The translations under genes and the position numbers were made by a program. Positions 37,801 through 49,764 of a stretch of 64,000 nt of DNA are shown here, one piece after another (positions within the stretch are counted from its first letter, which is position 1; each line of letters opens with the position of its first letter). Source of the DNA: Serpula lacrymans var. lacrymans S7.9. Lineage: Eukaryota; Basidiomycota; Agaricomycetes; Boletales; Serpulaceae. The stretch lies in assembly GCF_000218685.1 (NCBI RefSeq), contig NW_006763299.1, positions 988,061 through 1,052,060 on the forward strand, written 5' to 3'. The notes beneath the pieces were generated by a model, which did no database searches, was not told the DNA's origin, and saw only the letters and a program-made list of their open reading frames with translations.

Positions 37801-40730
37801 ACGCGCAATTCGCTTGGGTAAAGGCAAATGGCCTGACGACTTTCTTGACGCATTTCAACAACCTCCCAGTTCTCCTCCTCGTGCGATACCCATGAAAAAC
37901 TCATCTTCTGACCGTGAACCTTCTCCCTTCAGCTCCAGCCCACTTTCTGCTTCTCCTGCACGGAAACTTGCGATCGTTGGTGCTTCAAGACACAATGACA
38001 GTGGTGATTCCGTTCAACATACTGCTCGAAGGCCATCACATCGCGCTAGACATAGCATCGATGCTCCTATCTTGATGCCAAAAGAGTCTATTCTTCGACG
38101 TGACGTCAGTCCAGATGCAGCGTCTGTCGTTAACTCTAGGGTTATGCTACGACGCCAAAGCACTAGGGCGGGTGCGGCTCCTCATCGTAATGGCGTATAC
38201 TATCCCAGGGGCAGTCTCGATGACCCTCGGGAAAGCGGGGAGTCTTTGGTACCGTTTCCTCGCGCAGTATCGGGGGAACACGGTGCTAGAGCGCTTTCGC
38301 CTACTCCATCACCTGACACGCCTAACAGCGCAGACAGGCAGAGCAAAAATGAGGCACCTAGAATGCGTGGTCGTTTCCAAAGTGAAATTGAGGGCTCGAG
38401 TGCTAGAAGACGCAGTAGACCAAGCTCTTATGATGAATTGGGTAAAACACGACGGTCGAGGTTCGAAAGCATGATCAATTTGGGGGTCGCTTCAAGTAAC
38501 GCAAGCGCCAGCGACCTCTTGTCGAGAGATTCGATGGACGGCAGTGCAGTGAGGCAAACTTTAGTTGTCAAAGAGGAAGGAAAACCAGCTACTCATTTCG
38601 TAAGGTTTCGTATGTTGTTGCTTAGATTGAGATATACTGACTGAGGTTTCCAGCAACTTGGGAACTGCATTGGTCGTGGTCAATTTGGTTCGGTTTATCG
38701 AGCATTGAATCTCAACACAGGTCAAATGGTTGCCGTGAAGCGAATTCGACTGGAGGGTTTGAAAGAAGATGAGGTAACCCAGCTTATGAAGGAGGTCGAT
38801 CTCGTGAAGAGTCTCTCGCACCCTAGCATTGTCAAATATGAAGGGATGGCAAGGGATGAGGATACACTGAATATCGTCTTAGAGTAAGCTGGCTTTCCTT
38901 CGACTCACCTCTTGCTTACTGAGTATTTTCAGGTATGCTGAAAACGGCTCATTGGGACAAACCCTCAAAGCATTTGGAAAGTTGAACGAGCGTCTCGTGG
39001 CTAGCTATGTCGTCAAGATTTTGGAAGGGCTTCACTATCTTCACCGATGTGACGTCGTCCATTGTGACCTGAAGGCAGCAAATATCCTCACCACCAAGAA
39101 TGGAAATGTCAAGCTTTCTGATTTCGGCGTTTCCCTGAATCTGCGTGCCATGGAACGCGAGATAAAGGATGTTGCTGGTACCCCCAACTGGATGGCCCCT
39201 GAAGTTATAGAACTCAAAGGCGCCTCGACCAAATCGGACATTTGGTCATTGGCATGCACGGTCATCGAGCTCTTGACCGGTCGACCTCCATACGCCGAGA
39301 TTGCCAATAGCATGACAGGTAAGTTCTGCAGTATAATTGATTTGTTTTATGGTGGATACCAAATGAACTTCGCGTCTGCAGTCATGTTCAGAATCGTTGA
39401 GGATCAAATGCCACCCCTTCCAGAAGGATGCTCCGAGCCATTGCAAGACTTTCTAAAACAGTGCTTCCACAAGGACCCTGTAATGCGGCCAAGTGCAGAG
39501 TTGTTGTGTGAGCATTATTGGCTCAAGAAGAATTGGGACGCATTAAAAGTAAGCCTATATGCAGTCCATGATCTGGAAGTTAACTTATGGTGTGCACTTA
39601 ACAGGAACTGCGACCGCAAGACAGCATTCCATTTTTACGTCGTGTCAGTGCTGATATTCAAAAGTCAGACGTGGCTCGATATCTTGCCCAAATGGATATG
39701 GCATATGCTGAGACACCGCTACCCGAAAGTCCTTCCCATGATATCCCACATGGTTCTCCTCCTGGTCGGCGAAGACTTTCTAATGGCCCTAATAGTCCCA
39801 TCGGCGTAGTCGATGAATCCTTCTCACCTCGTGAGCACACCTTTGTGAAAACTACATTCAGCAAGCGTAAGCAATCAAAAGTTGTTACCCTGAGCTTCTG
39901 CTAACTTGAAAACAGCGATGATTTGCCGAGTGTGTCTTACGAGTGTCAAAAAGAGCGCTGTCATCTGCGAACAATGTAGTCTTATTGCCCACTCCAAGTG
40001 TGCCCATAATGCTCCACCAACGTGCGATTTGCGTTCACAGCTCCTTCTCTATGCACAATACGCTGAGAAGGGTAACCCTGGAAGTGCTTACTCAAATCCG
40101 ATGGAGGGTTTGAATGTATCACATCCACCTACTCATACCTCTACTAATCCCATGTCTGAAGTTTCATTTGTTACGCCTTCCCCGCGACCCAGCATGGATG
40201 TTTCTTCGATTCCTGTGCCAGGGCAAGGGAGCCCGGTCAATCCACCAACTGCTTTCAAATTCATTGCTGCATTCAAACGCTCTCGATCATCCTTGTCTGT
40301 TGATCCTGGTCCACCTCATTCTGCGTCGCCCTCACCGGCACCCCAGCCTCATAAAGAGGATAAAGTCGTCAAGAGAAGGCTCTCCAAACTCAAGCGTAAT
40401 CAAGACGCCAGGGATCGGCCACACTCTTTGTCGAGCAATAGTACCTCTAAGAATGCATCAAGCATGAGGAGTGGCCCGACTGCACCAGATAGCTACTCGA
40501 GTCGCCAAGAGCCTGGAAGAAAGTCGTTTCTTTCCGTTACGGATGACGCAGGTCGAAGTCGACTTTCGGCCACAGAATCTGAAGATCCTAGGAAATCGAG
40601 CGCGCTTTCCGCACCCGCTGTTACGGGACAACGTGACGTGGACTATGGCGTTCCGGGTACATTGCCTGCAGAACCAGATCGCCAGAAGAGACGCGACAGA
40701 GACAAATCAGCTGGATGTACATTGCAATGA
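34866..40730 (+). CDS. Septation-type protein kinase (Cdc7/SepH-like) with CH domain and C1 zinc finger
   Basis: The kinase domain resembles the Cdc7/SepH kinase of the septation initiation network, which acts at the spindle pole body to trigger cytokinesis. The protein is about 1,840 residues: a Ser/Pro-rich N-terminus; a calponin-homology-like region at about 465-650 (DLIRTATSILCKEF, EALRDGVVLCQ joined to LINKFRPNTIARID, NVTKFLASC); and a long Ser-rich linker. The kinase starts near 1,222 (LGNCIGRGQFGSVYRALN, VAVKRI, VVHCDLKAANIL, SDFGVSLNL, GTPNWMAPEVIELKG). A C1 finger lies near 1,559 with exact H-x12-C-x2-C and C-x2-C-x4-H-x2-C-x7-C spacing, then a Ser-rich tail. The CH-linker and kinase-C1 exons join in frame at GT-AG introns, so this is one gene. 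The loop is HCD, not HRD. Confidence 0.88.
36021..36116 (+). repeat. Four 24-bp tandem repeats encoding RRPSID[A/S][P/S]
   Basis: Units at 36021, 36045, 36069 and 36093 encode RRPSIDAP, RRPSIDSP, RRPSIDSP and RRPSIDAS inside the N-terminal linker of the septation-type kinase. RRxS fits a basophilic (PKA-like) phosphorylation site and SP fits proline-directed kinases. The repeat keeps frame and may vary in copy number between strains. Confidence 0.85.
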
Positions 40731-41762
40731 TCACTTTCCTTGTTTCTCTCAGCTGCTTTCCTAAAAGACTTTCAATCTTCTAATTATTCATCATCTTTCT
40801 CGTTAACTGCATCCTCACAACGCAATCACATCCCTATGTACCATACATTTTCAATTTCTGCATGTTGCTGTGGCATAGCGCACTTAGCATCCCAAGCAAC
40901 TGCTTTCTTTTCAAGCTGTCCACAATCTTTTTTTCAATGTTTTCGTGGTCATGAGACGTTGATTACCACTATACTTCATTGCATATCTACTTTATCTCCC
41001 GTAATTATTGGATGGGTTTTTATTCGTTGGACATTACCGTTTTCATTCATGGCGGTAACGATCACTTTAATGGTTTATGCATGCTCCAACTCGCCTCTTG
41101 AGTCTTTATCTTCTATTTCTCCCCACTGTACACACCCATGCACAATGCTAGTAACATGATGCTATTGTGCTTGACAGCTCGAAATCATGCTTTTGGATAT
41201 CGTACTACTCTACGTACTAGTTCACCCGCGGGCAATTCGTTGAAGTTTCGTTGATATGTCGACATGCCAAGCAAGTGGCTCGGAAATTGACCATCAGGTA
41301 AACATTGACGTTATAATGCGGTGTGATGCTAACTTGAACCAAAGCATGGCAGGACAACCCGACCTTCCTCGAGTCATTTTACGCAATGCTGAACTTGGTA
41401 TAGTGTACCCCTCGATTTGGCCCTTAACTTGAAAAAGACCCTGCCAACAATAATAGTATAATGAAAGCCCGGAGATTCCGAGTCATCTTGTTATCATCGG
41501 TCGATAGGATGTCTGTTTCTATTACGGCTCAATGAAACCGCGTGCGAGAATCAGTCCTCCACTACGAGTAGGGTTTTCCCTTGAAGCTGTACTATTCGGT
41601 TGGAGAACATGCGGCGTAGATACCCCAGCCCGCCTTACCAGTAATTTGGATGAACCAATGGCAGGTTTGATGTGTAAACCACGCGCTTCAAGTTTGGGCA
41701 GGGTATAAAGCTGCAGGTTCTAATGGTTTTCCAGTGTGCGTTCGCTCTCCCTCTTTGCCGTC
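40731..41762. promoter_or_regulatory. 3' UTR of the kinase and promoter of the secreted-protein gene
   Basis: The first part is T-rich and looks like the 3' UTR of the kinase; an ORF at 40740-41159 within it is Ser/Cys/His-rich and unconvincing. A TATA box (TATAAAG) lies at 41704-41710, about 53 bp before the chosen ATG of the secreted-protein gene. Confidence 0.5.
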
Positions 41763-42992
41763 ATGTTTTCTTTGTTAATTGCCTTTTTTGCGGTATTTTG
41801 CGCTGTCACAAATGCAGTTACTACTAAAACAGATGTTCTCAACCGAGGTATCGCAAACACCGAAGGTCTGACCAATGCTCAACGGCTTTCTCGTGGTCTC
41901 CCCGTTGGCCCTGTTAAATTTGGTCGTACTCTTCCTGGCTATGCTCAAGTTCGAAAACCCACCCCTGTCTCTGGTATTATTTGTTTTATTGTCAATCGTT
42001 CCAACCTCACTCAAATTTCATCTTATTGCAGGTGAGAAACGGGCGCCTGCTTCTTCTGGCACACCTCCACTGCAGTGAGTAGTTTATAATGTCTCAACAC
42101 TAAATTTACTCAATCTACATTCTTAGTTTCTCTGGTCGGATAGAAGTCAGAAGTACTAGTGGAAGCGTTGAGGGCTATGTTCGCAACTGGAACTCCGCGG
42201 CTAGCGTGTGTGTGCCATAGGTTGTAAGAAATTGCATCACGTACCACTCACTTCAGCGCTTACAGGAGTGGTGTGAATTATGGAGGACCTGACGAAGAGT
42301 TACATGTTAACTTCTATACCACACCTTCGGGAACTGGACCAGTCAACATTTTAACAACTGTGAGGCTCATATTTGTATACCATTAAGTTGACTTTATCAC
42401 GCGTTACTTAGAATCCTAACTTCCCTGCTCCATACTATATCGGCACTTCCACTAATGCTACGCTGGGTGTGAACTCTGCAAAGTAATCAATATCTCGCAT
42501 GGTGCTTTATATTATTAACTGTCTTGGTAGCATTGTTGGTTTCAACAACGTCGCAGAAAGTGAGTATATATGATACTTCTGTAGTTGCTGTAAATGCTAA
42601 ATCCCTTGCCACAGCTCCTGCTGGCTCTCCACCGGTTTCTATCGATGGTCAAGAGGCCGAATCTAGCATATGGTCAATCAATCCGAACACAAGGGAAATC
42701 AAGGGTACAATCTTTTGAATACTTGCATTTTGCCCTTAATGCCTAATGCGCTGCTTTTCCACAGCGCAATACGTGAACACAGATGGCACCTACCCCAGAA
42801 CTCTCATTTTTTATGATATCCGTGAAAATTCAATTTTCTTTGGTGGCGATATCAATGCTTACAATAAAGAGCACGTCGATACTCCTGCTTCAGTGGTGGT
42901 CAGTTTCTGTATTTTCGTCGATATATCCGGACAGTCTCTTATTGACGTTTTGGGCGTTCTAGAAATTTTACCTCGCTGCCATTGCAAACTAG
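41763..42992 (+). CDS. Small secreted protein of unknown function
   Basis: The N-terminus MFSLLIAFFAVFCAVTNA is a clear signal peptide. After it comes LTNAQRLSRGLPVGPVKF, a motif that recurs in secreted proteins of mushroom-forming fungi. Exons join by GT-AG introns to give FSGRIEVRSTSGSVEGYVRN, VNYGGPDEELHVNFYTTPSG, PAGSPPVSIDGQEAESSIWS and INPNTREIK joined to AQYVNTDGTYP. The last small exon is KFYLAAIAN, ending at 42992. About seven introns. The ATG at 41763 is preferred over 41736, which is only 26 bp after the TATA box. Secretion is well supported; the role is unknown. Confidence 0.85.
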
Positions 42993-43274
42993 AAATGTAC
43001 AGTTACAGTCTCCTCAATCTGTCTCTTCAATCAGTCTCTTCAATCAGGCTTTTCGCCCAAGGACTTATTTTCCGTATCTGTCTACACCAAATATTGTCTT
43101 GCACTAAAGAGTTTATCATGACACTGATTCGTGGTACAAATATATATTTGGAATAAATATGACATCAAGTAAAGCCCATGAGGTAAAACGATAAATATCT
43201 AAAAAAACCTCGATTCATACTGCCTGAGTCGTAACAAGTCGATAAGTCATAAACTGCGTGTGCACGCTTTTGCT

Positions 43275-44542
43275 TCACAACGGGAAAGCGAGAGAGCGGA
43301 CGCTTGAGATCCAAGCCGCAGCAGCATCAGGGTATTCCCAGACCATAACACCAGCGTCTGTTGTAAACATATCTCTAATCAGCATCATGAAAAGAGTTGG
43401 GAAGTGTGAATATTGCATACCCCACTTTTCGTTCTTTGCATCAAGCACACAAGTAGCCAAAGTCGCAGGGGCGATATAACCGTTGTTAGCATCAGCGGCC
43501 GTGGCGGGTTTACCGATAACAAGTTTGTCAAGGGAGACCCCTCCAGAAGTGTTGATCTGGAAGAGAGCTGAGTCGGGGTATGTGGTCGACGAGGTATTAA
43601 GGAGACCAGCGCAAGTCGTGTACTCGGTGGTACCCTCTGCGTAATAATATCAGATTTGATACATAGATAGTAAAATGAATAGACGCACGGTTGTAGAACT
43701 GAATGTTGTACTAAATTACAACACATGGTTAGTGATATGCACGTATCCAAAAAAAACTGTACTTACCCAGTCAATCAAAGAGCCAACATTTTGGTCGACC
43801 TTCAAGTAGGCACCAGTGGTGTAGATGGACGAGAACCAAGGGGCAACAGCTGAGGTAGACGCCAACATCAGAACATAATTAGATATGATTTCACAGAGAT
43901 TAACTCACGTGCATGGGTAAGGATGTATTGACCCTGTGGGAGTTTCGCACGGATCGCGGTGGTGAAAGTAGAGAGCCAAGTCTCAGCAGATCCGTCCTGT
44001 GCGTTGATAGCATTGAAGTCTTCGTAGTCAACGTCGACACCATCGAGGTCATATTGTATGACCCATGCTGCCAAGTTGTTGGCGGTAGTAGTAGGGTCTT
44101 CGCCGCTGCTTGTGGGGGCCTCAGTCGAACCGAAAGCCGAGACAATCAAGCTGATACCAGCTGCGCTGTATTCCGTTTTGAAAGTCTGACGGTTAGCGGC
44201 GGTCAGAGACGACCATTCCACGGCTTGGTCAGCGGGACCAGCGGACAGCCAGAAGGAAAGGGCGCTAGAAGGCGGGAGAACTGGATCAGGGGCCACTCTA
44301 CATTAACCATGTGCTTTGACTTACAAGACATTGTAACCAACGATGGTGCTAGGAGCAGGAGGACCAGTTTCACCGGAAACCCACTTGTCGCTGTAAAGGA
44401 CGAAGCGGGGGGCGGCGGGGATAGTGGCACGCTTCACCACACTGTTGCCAGTGGAAGTGGAAAAAGTGGGCAGAGCAGCGACGTGACCAATGGCCGCGAC
44501 GGCGGAAACGAGCGCAGTCAAGCGTTTGAAGAATGAGACCAT
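43275..44542 (-). CDS. Secreted GH18 chitinase
   Basis: Family 18 glycoside hydrolases cut chitin by substrate-assisted catalysis. The first exon has a signal peptide (MVSFFKRLTALVSAVAAIGH) and then a likely Kex2 site (VVKR before ATIP). The body reads FVLYSDKWVSGETGPP, GYNVL joined to VAPDP, AGISLIVSAFGSTEAP, and the catalytic motif YDLDGVDVDYED (pattern DxxDxDxE, with the last E as acid/base). Later exons give LPQGQYILTHA, WYNIQFYNQGTTEY and VMVWEYPDAAAAWISS. The size of roughly 330-350 residues suits the small single-domain fungal class; no chitin-binding module is seen. About six introns. Confidence 0.93.
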
Positions 44543-44630
44543 AGTGAGAATGTCTGATATTCTTTAGCACTGGAGCTGGCGGGTCCGAACTGGAGCTGGG
44601 GCTACCGTCCCGATCTCATTGTTCTCCCCA

Positions 44631-44644
44631 TTTTATACGATTGG
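44631..44644 (-). promoter_or_regulatory. TATA box and CCAAT motif of the chitinase gene
   Basis: On the minus strand TATAAAA (44631-44637) lies about 90 bp before the start codon, and CCAAT (44640-44644) sits directly upstream of it. Between TATA and ATG the unit ACTGGAGCTGG occurs twice, at about 44572 and 44590. Confidence 0.6.
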
Positions 44645-46762
44645 TCCGTGTGGCATGGAACCAAATCCGTCGAAAACTGCGTCGCGAGGAGCGTAATGTG
44701 CACATATGGCCTAAATAGCTATTGCAGTATGCTACCACAGTATGATCGTGAGTGCAAATTGTGTTTGCATCAGGAACCCGCATGGAAGCACCTTCGGTCT
44801 TCACAAAACATTTGCCCTTCCCGGTTTGATGGTCTGTCTTCCTTCGGCGCGAAACAATACATGCTACTATGTAAACCGGATTGGTGGAAATTCTAAGGAA
44901 CCCCAAAATCAGGACTAGCCACATGGACGATAAAGATTGCTGAGCCTTGCAAGCGCCATAGAGGGCCTGAAATCAAAGTGTCTATGGAAATCTGAGTCTA
45001 GGGCCTTGAACCATGTGGAATATTGCAAAGCGCACGATCCCAGAGCGAGAGAACAGATTCGGCTTTCAAGCGCAACTTTGATGTGGTAGCACGAAGCCAA
45101 GGATGCAACATATTGGACACGATAGTCTGATAGTACGTCGCAATGGGCTAGATAACCTCATGGTCCGCGTGACGTAATAGCAGAATCCGACAAGAAGTCG
45201 AATCGTTCATCTCCTAAGACGATGAGAGTAGTTTCTAAGAGAGAGTGGCCTGGCTAACGCAACCAAAGTCTTTCAACATAGACCACGTACCGTGGAACCT
45301 AACGCCTTAGGAGGCAACTGACCTTGTATCACCATTGAGGCGTCTCTGCTACCTTAGGTGTAGTAGACGTAGCATGAGGCTTGCCGACTGCCTGTGGGGT
45401 TATTCATAACGTTGCTATGGTGACCATATGCTTTTACTCCACAAAACGGAACTATCGGAATTAAACATACAACAACAGAACAAACATATGAGTTTGTGTT
45501 AATTAGCATCAGGCATTCACAACCCAGCGATAACACCTACATCAACAGATAGGTCTCGACTGCATCATGGTTTTACATTGTAGATATGATCGACTGTCAC
45601 CAGTCACCACTAGATTGAATTTATTGAAATGAGTCAGCAAGGGGGACGATAGCATGGTCTCGCCTCTCACGAGGTAATGAAGCGATAATGACCACGCGCA
45701 GAAATGGTCCTGTGAGCTGCAGTGCCTTCTGCAGAAGTGACAAAACTGGTCTAATTTACTGACAAAGAAGATGAGTCTTCTGCGATATCAGTGCAGTACA
45801 TACCAAGTAAACAAGGGTGGGTTTAGGTCCCAAGTTCTCCGGCAGTGACGGAGGGCACTTGAACGTAGAGCATGTACCGTGATAATAGCTTTCCCAAATT
45901 GATTTTCTGGCTCACATTATGTCAGTCGTTCCTCAAGGCCCTCAAGGTTCAAAGCTTATCTTGCTTTCATTTTGGAGTGGTTTTTGTGTTCGGTGCCTGC
46001 ATCCGATCAAGGTCGAAGTTTGAGGTCCCAGTCACGCCCAGAACGTGATAGAAAACCGAAAACAGCTTGAGTTCATGATGCGCTGATAAACTGCCAGCTA
46101 ATGGTTTTGCCTGTGGGTATATCAGAGTGACTATGTGCCATGTCATGATGCCAACAGACGCTAGTACTACGGTGTTCTAGCTGACAACGTTTTTGCTCTC
46201 ACAGGAAGGGAGTGTCACTGTCAGCCTAGTGATAATCTGTTAATGATGCACCCAAAGGGAACCAACAAAAGGGCGAACACACGTACACTCCAAGTGGCCA
46301 GCGTGATCACATGAGAGGAAACAATGTCACAAACGGCGTTCTTGGACATGGAGCTCGAACCGCAATCCAACGCGACACATATACGTATGGTGAAGATCGC
46401 TACTACGTCTCACCTGCCAAGCAAAAGACAGAAGACCATAAGAGACTCGTGAGTCACTCAAGGTCACTCATCAGCGTCAGGAATATCTTCGGTATACCTG
46501 TTATACAGTCGTAGTCATATGGAAGCTATAACTGTATTTCGTGATGATCATGCAGAAGGATAAGCTAGCGGCTCTGTAGAGCTCAGGTCTGGTAGCGAGA
46601 AGATAGTTATTCCTTAAATAAGTACAAGCGCATGATAACAGCCAAACGACTCACACGATCGATACCGATTCCACTCGCCTCCTTGCTGTTCACCTGAACA
46701 GAACGGACCGGTCACATCAGTAAGCATATAGAGCTCTCGCCGACGACCACGGACAGCGTTAT
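44645..46762. other. 2.1-kb gene-poor stretch
   Basis: Only ORFs below 105 codons occur, on both strands, with no recognisable motif. I looked for tRNA B boxes, terminal repeats and long direct repeats and found none. It is the largest stretch in the window without a supported gene and contains the upstream region of the chitinase. Confidence 0.4.
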
Positions 46763-47221
46763 TCACAATACGCACCCTTTTGACCGACCAAGCTCCCCTT
46801 TGCTGGCAAGATATGCAGCTCCAGAGTCTGCCCAGACCTGATAGTCTGTGATCTTCAATTCATCATCAGAGTCCAGCATATATGCGAAGGTTTCGTCCCA
46901 GCTTTCGTCCGTTTCTATCCAAGTGAATTTGGCCTTCCCCTTGACTGATACCTTGCGTGCTTCAACGTCCACGACATACTCCGAGAATCTCATATTCTCG
47001 TACGACAGATGTTTGTTGATCAGGTCAAAGTACATCAATGCACCGCTGATACCATTGAAAGGTCGCCCTAAGAAAGGAGCAAGAAAAGGCTCGCCATGTT
47101 CAACCAGTGTGCATTGGTGTGTGGTGGAAAAGTGGGATAAGAGGGTATCAATATCTTTTTTGGATGCAAAATCGTCACAAAGAGCCTGCGCAGCATGCAA
47201 AAGCTCGACTCTTGATATCAT
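46763..47221 (-). CDS. NTF2-like / SnoaL-fold protein
   Basis: This intronless 152-aa ORF starts MISRVELLHAAQALCDDFAS and continues KKDIDTLLSHFSTTH and GRPFNGISGALMYFDLIN. Its pattern (helical start, LVEHGEP segment, then strands such as VSVKGKAKFTWIETDESWDE and ELKITDYQVWAD) is that of the cone-shaped NTF2-like fold, which in fungi occurs in small enzymes and binding proteins of mostly unknown substrate. It ends LGRSKGCVL. No signal peptide. The fold is inferred from sequence pattern; no catalytic pair could be assigned. Confidence 0.75.
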   Translation of the reverse strand: MISRVELLHAAQALCDDFASKKDIDTLLSHFSTTHQCTLVEHGEPFLAPFLGRPFNGISGALMYFDLINKHLSYENMRFSEYVVDVEARKVSVKGKAKFTWIETDESWDETFAYMLDSDDELKITDYQVWADSGAAYLASKGELGRSKGCVL

Positions 47222-47426
47222 TGTCGGTGTCAGCTGTTAACATTGAGTCCCAGTGGGCGCACAGGTGACTGCGCTCCAATGGGGCGCTCCACGTGAAATG
47301 TGTGACTGACAAGGACATGAGGCGGTTCGCGTTTACTTTATGTAAAGATCAGTCTTCTTTATAATACCTACTAGGAAATCTTTTCTTTCTCTCTTTCACC
47401 GCTGTCTTTTTGTTGCTTCCTCGTCA

Positions 47427-48306
47427 TGTACAACGAGCTCTCCTCTGGAATGGAGGGCTCGAATAGTCCCACAAGCAGTCGGAGAATGCAGTAGGCATTT
47501 CGAATCTCATGTTACTTGTTTCAGGGGCAGCTAATCCAGCCGAATTTGCAGACTATCCCAGAACTTCGACGATACTGCTAGGAAGATATCTAAGCGGGCA
47601 TTACAGTACGAAACCCAACTGAAGGAGCTTAACGTGAGCACGATGCACTGTATCGTTGCTATCGCCCTCTCACACACTTGTGTCTCTTTCCGCAGACCAA
47701 GCTTTCGGAGAACCTGAGTAACTTTAGGGCTATAGACAGCCTTTTGCAGGAAGCCTTGGACGGTCTTCAGGTAAGCATCAGGTTCTATTAGATAATTCGC
47801 AGTAGTTGACATCCCATGTTCATGGAAAGCGCAACACCAAACGTGCTGACCGCGCACTTAATTTGCACGTACCGCGTATTGAAGACGAACTTGACGACTC
47901 GCTGGTATCACTACATAAATTGGCCACCGCTTTACCCACCATACAGTCTCAAGTTTCCACAATACGTTATGTCTACGACTCTGGTAGACGGAAGGTAAGA
48001 TTTAGTTCTTCCGCAGCACGAATTATTTCATTTCGAATGCGTTACTGTTTGCTTGATTCCATCTCGTGCACGCAGGCCAAGGATCTCGTCAAGGACCTCG
48101 AATGGCTAAACACGGACTTCCATGAACGCTGGCGAACAATCATTTTTACTTCCTCGAGCCCTGTTTCCTGGAGATGGAAGACAACAATGAGGTTTCTCTT
48201 CGCTCTTTCTTTTATCATGTTTGTTTGCGTTGCTTGGGTGGCATTGGGCGGCGCATATAGAGCCCACAGGCAGAGGCTGGTATGGGGAGAACGCCTCATG
48301 TCGTGA
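47427..48306 (+). CDS. Coiled-coil protein with one C-terminal membrane anchor
   Basis: It starts MYNELSSGMEGSNSPTSS. The next exon reads LSQNFDDTARKISKRALQYE, then TKLSENLSNFRAIDSLLQEA, LHVPRIEDELDDSLVSLHKL and AKDLVKDLEWLNTDFHERWR. A single hydrophobic helix (FLFALSFIMFVCVAWVALGG) near the end is followed by a basic tail (AYRAHRQRLVWGERLMS). Four introns are GT-AG; the acceptor of the first is uncertain (near 47539 or 47550) because an in-frame TAA lies before both. The layout recalls SNARE-like or organelle tail-anchored proteins, but I recognise no SNARE layer residues and assign no function. Confidence 0.75.
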
Positions 48307-48638
48307 CTTTTACAGCTTTTATTAAACTTCTTGTTACGGCATTGCAGCGACATTCGTCTCTGACATTTTGGGCTTCACATCTTGCACTTCCTTTGCTTTG
48401 GCATCTGGTCTTGGTCCTGGTCCCGGTCTTGATTATTTATTGACACACCGCCTCTCTTTTATACCGAGCCACATGTCTGGTTTGACATTCACAGCTCAGA
48501 GATCCGTCACTTTCCCTTCATTCTTGCATTTGCTATCAATGAATGTAACATTATTCTCGTTATACTTATTTTGTCGGATTGAGCATAGGTACGATTCTGT
48601 ATGATAAATGATACTATTTGCAATAGAAGCGTCCAAGG
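48307..48638. other. Convergent 3' region
   Basis: This 332-bp gap lies between two genes whose 3' ends face each other (the membrane-anchored coiled-coil protein and COQ3). It holds their 3' UTRs; no other feature seen. Confidence 0.4.
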
Positions 48639-49764
48639 TTACTCCCGTGGTTTTCTCACCCAAAACATATAATTGCACTCTGTAGCTCCCCACGCCGTCG
48701 AACTTCGTGGCATCAACACCCACTCGCCTTTCCAGGGAACATATATCATCCCCCTTACTTCTGCCTCAGTTCGCGTAGGCAGTCCATGGTCGTACGTACG
48801 GGTTATCCACGGTCTACCGAAACTTGAACTATCCGGTGCGTCATGAGATGTCAACAGAGGGGAACGGTAACTTTGGAAGAAGGACACAATTTCAGAAGGG
48901 TTGACGAATTTTGAGTATGTGTGTGTTCCGATGGATACTTTGCGCAGGAGGTATTCTGCAGTAAATATAGTAAGGAAGTAGGAGAGAGGGGTTCGTGCTA
49001 TCGTGGATAGGAAGAGGTGACCGCCAGGCTAAGATGTGAAAATAACAAGCTAAGTTCTCACACGCAGAATTAGACTTGGGGTGTCAAACTGACCTTGACA
49101 AGCTCGGCACAAGTTGACAAGAATGTGGCAGGGTTATCGACATGCTCAAGCACTTCCATCGAACAGACAACATCGAACCTTCTGGGCTCTTGAAGAAGCC
49201 CTTCGGCTGCAATATTGCGGTATGATAAAGAACCACTTGGAGAGCGAGACCCAGGTGGTGATGGTGAAAGCTGAGGATCAGCGGCCGAATGCAAAGAGGC
49301 TATTCCTATGTTTGATTCTGACGCGTCTATTCCCAAGATATTCGCACCTAGCCTTGCGAGACTCTATATATTCCAAGACTAGTCAGATTATGCGCGAAGG
49401 TGCGTTTCAGTGAGTTCGTTGCGTGACATACCTCGGACAGCAAACCACCTCCACATCCTACATCAAGTACGTCCATGCCTGTAAGCACATCCTTCTTGAT
49501 GCCTATTTCATCCGTAACGCTCTCGTCGTGCTCATCACGAGCAGTTTCAATAATTTTATCGCGTACGAACTGCATGCGGACAGGATTCATTCGGTGGAGA
49601 AAAGCGAACTCGCCATGTTCGTCCCACCACTGAGCAGACAACCGTGAAAAATGGTTTATCTCGTCAGAGTTGACTGTGGTTTGTATATAACGCCTTCCGT
49701 GGCTAGCTCCCTTCGCTCTTGAGGACAGCTGTATCGAACGCTGGAGTGACACTGGTAGCCTCAT
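48639..49764 (-). CDS. COQ3: Ubiquinone biosynthesis O-methyltransferase COQ3
   Basis: Coq3 carries out both O-methylations of coenzyme Q synthesis in the mitochondrial matrix. The first exon begins with an Arg/Ser-rich presequence (MRLPVSLQRSIQLSSRAKGA), then FSRLSAQWWDEHGEFAFLHR and MNPVRMQFVRDKI. The SAM-binding motif I reads VLDVGCGGGLLSE, followed in the next exons by GIDASESNIGIA and VVCSMEVLEHVDNPATFLST. The C-terminal exon ends ATECNYMFWVRKPRE. Four or so introns. All SAM motifs appear complete. Confidence 0.95.

Noticed and set aside
40740..41159. 139-aa plus-strand ORF after the kinase
   Set aside because: Lies in a T-rich 3' UTR-like stretch, Ser/Phe/Cys-rich, with no motif or splice support.
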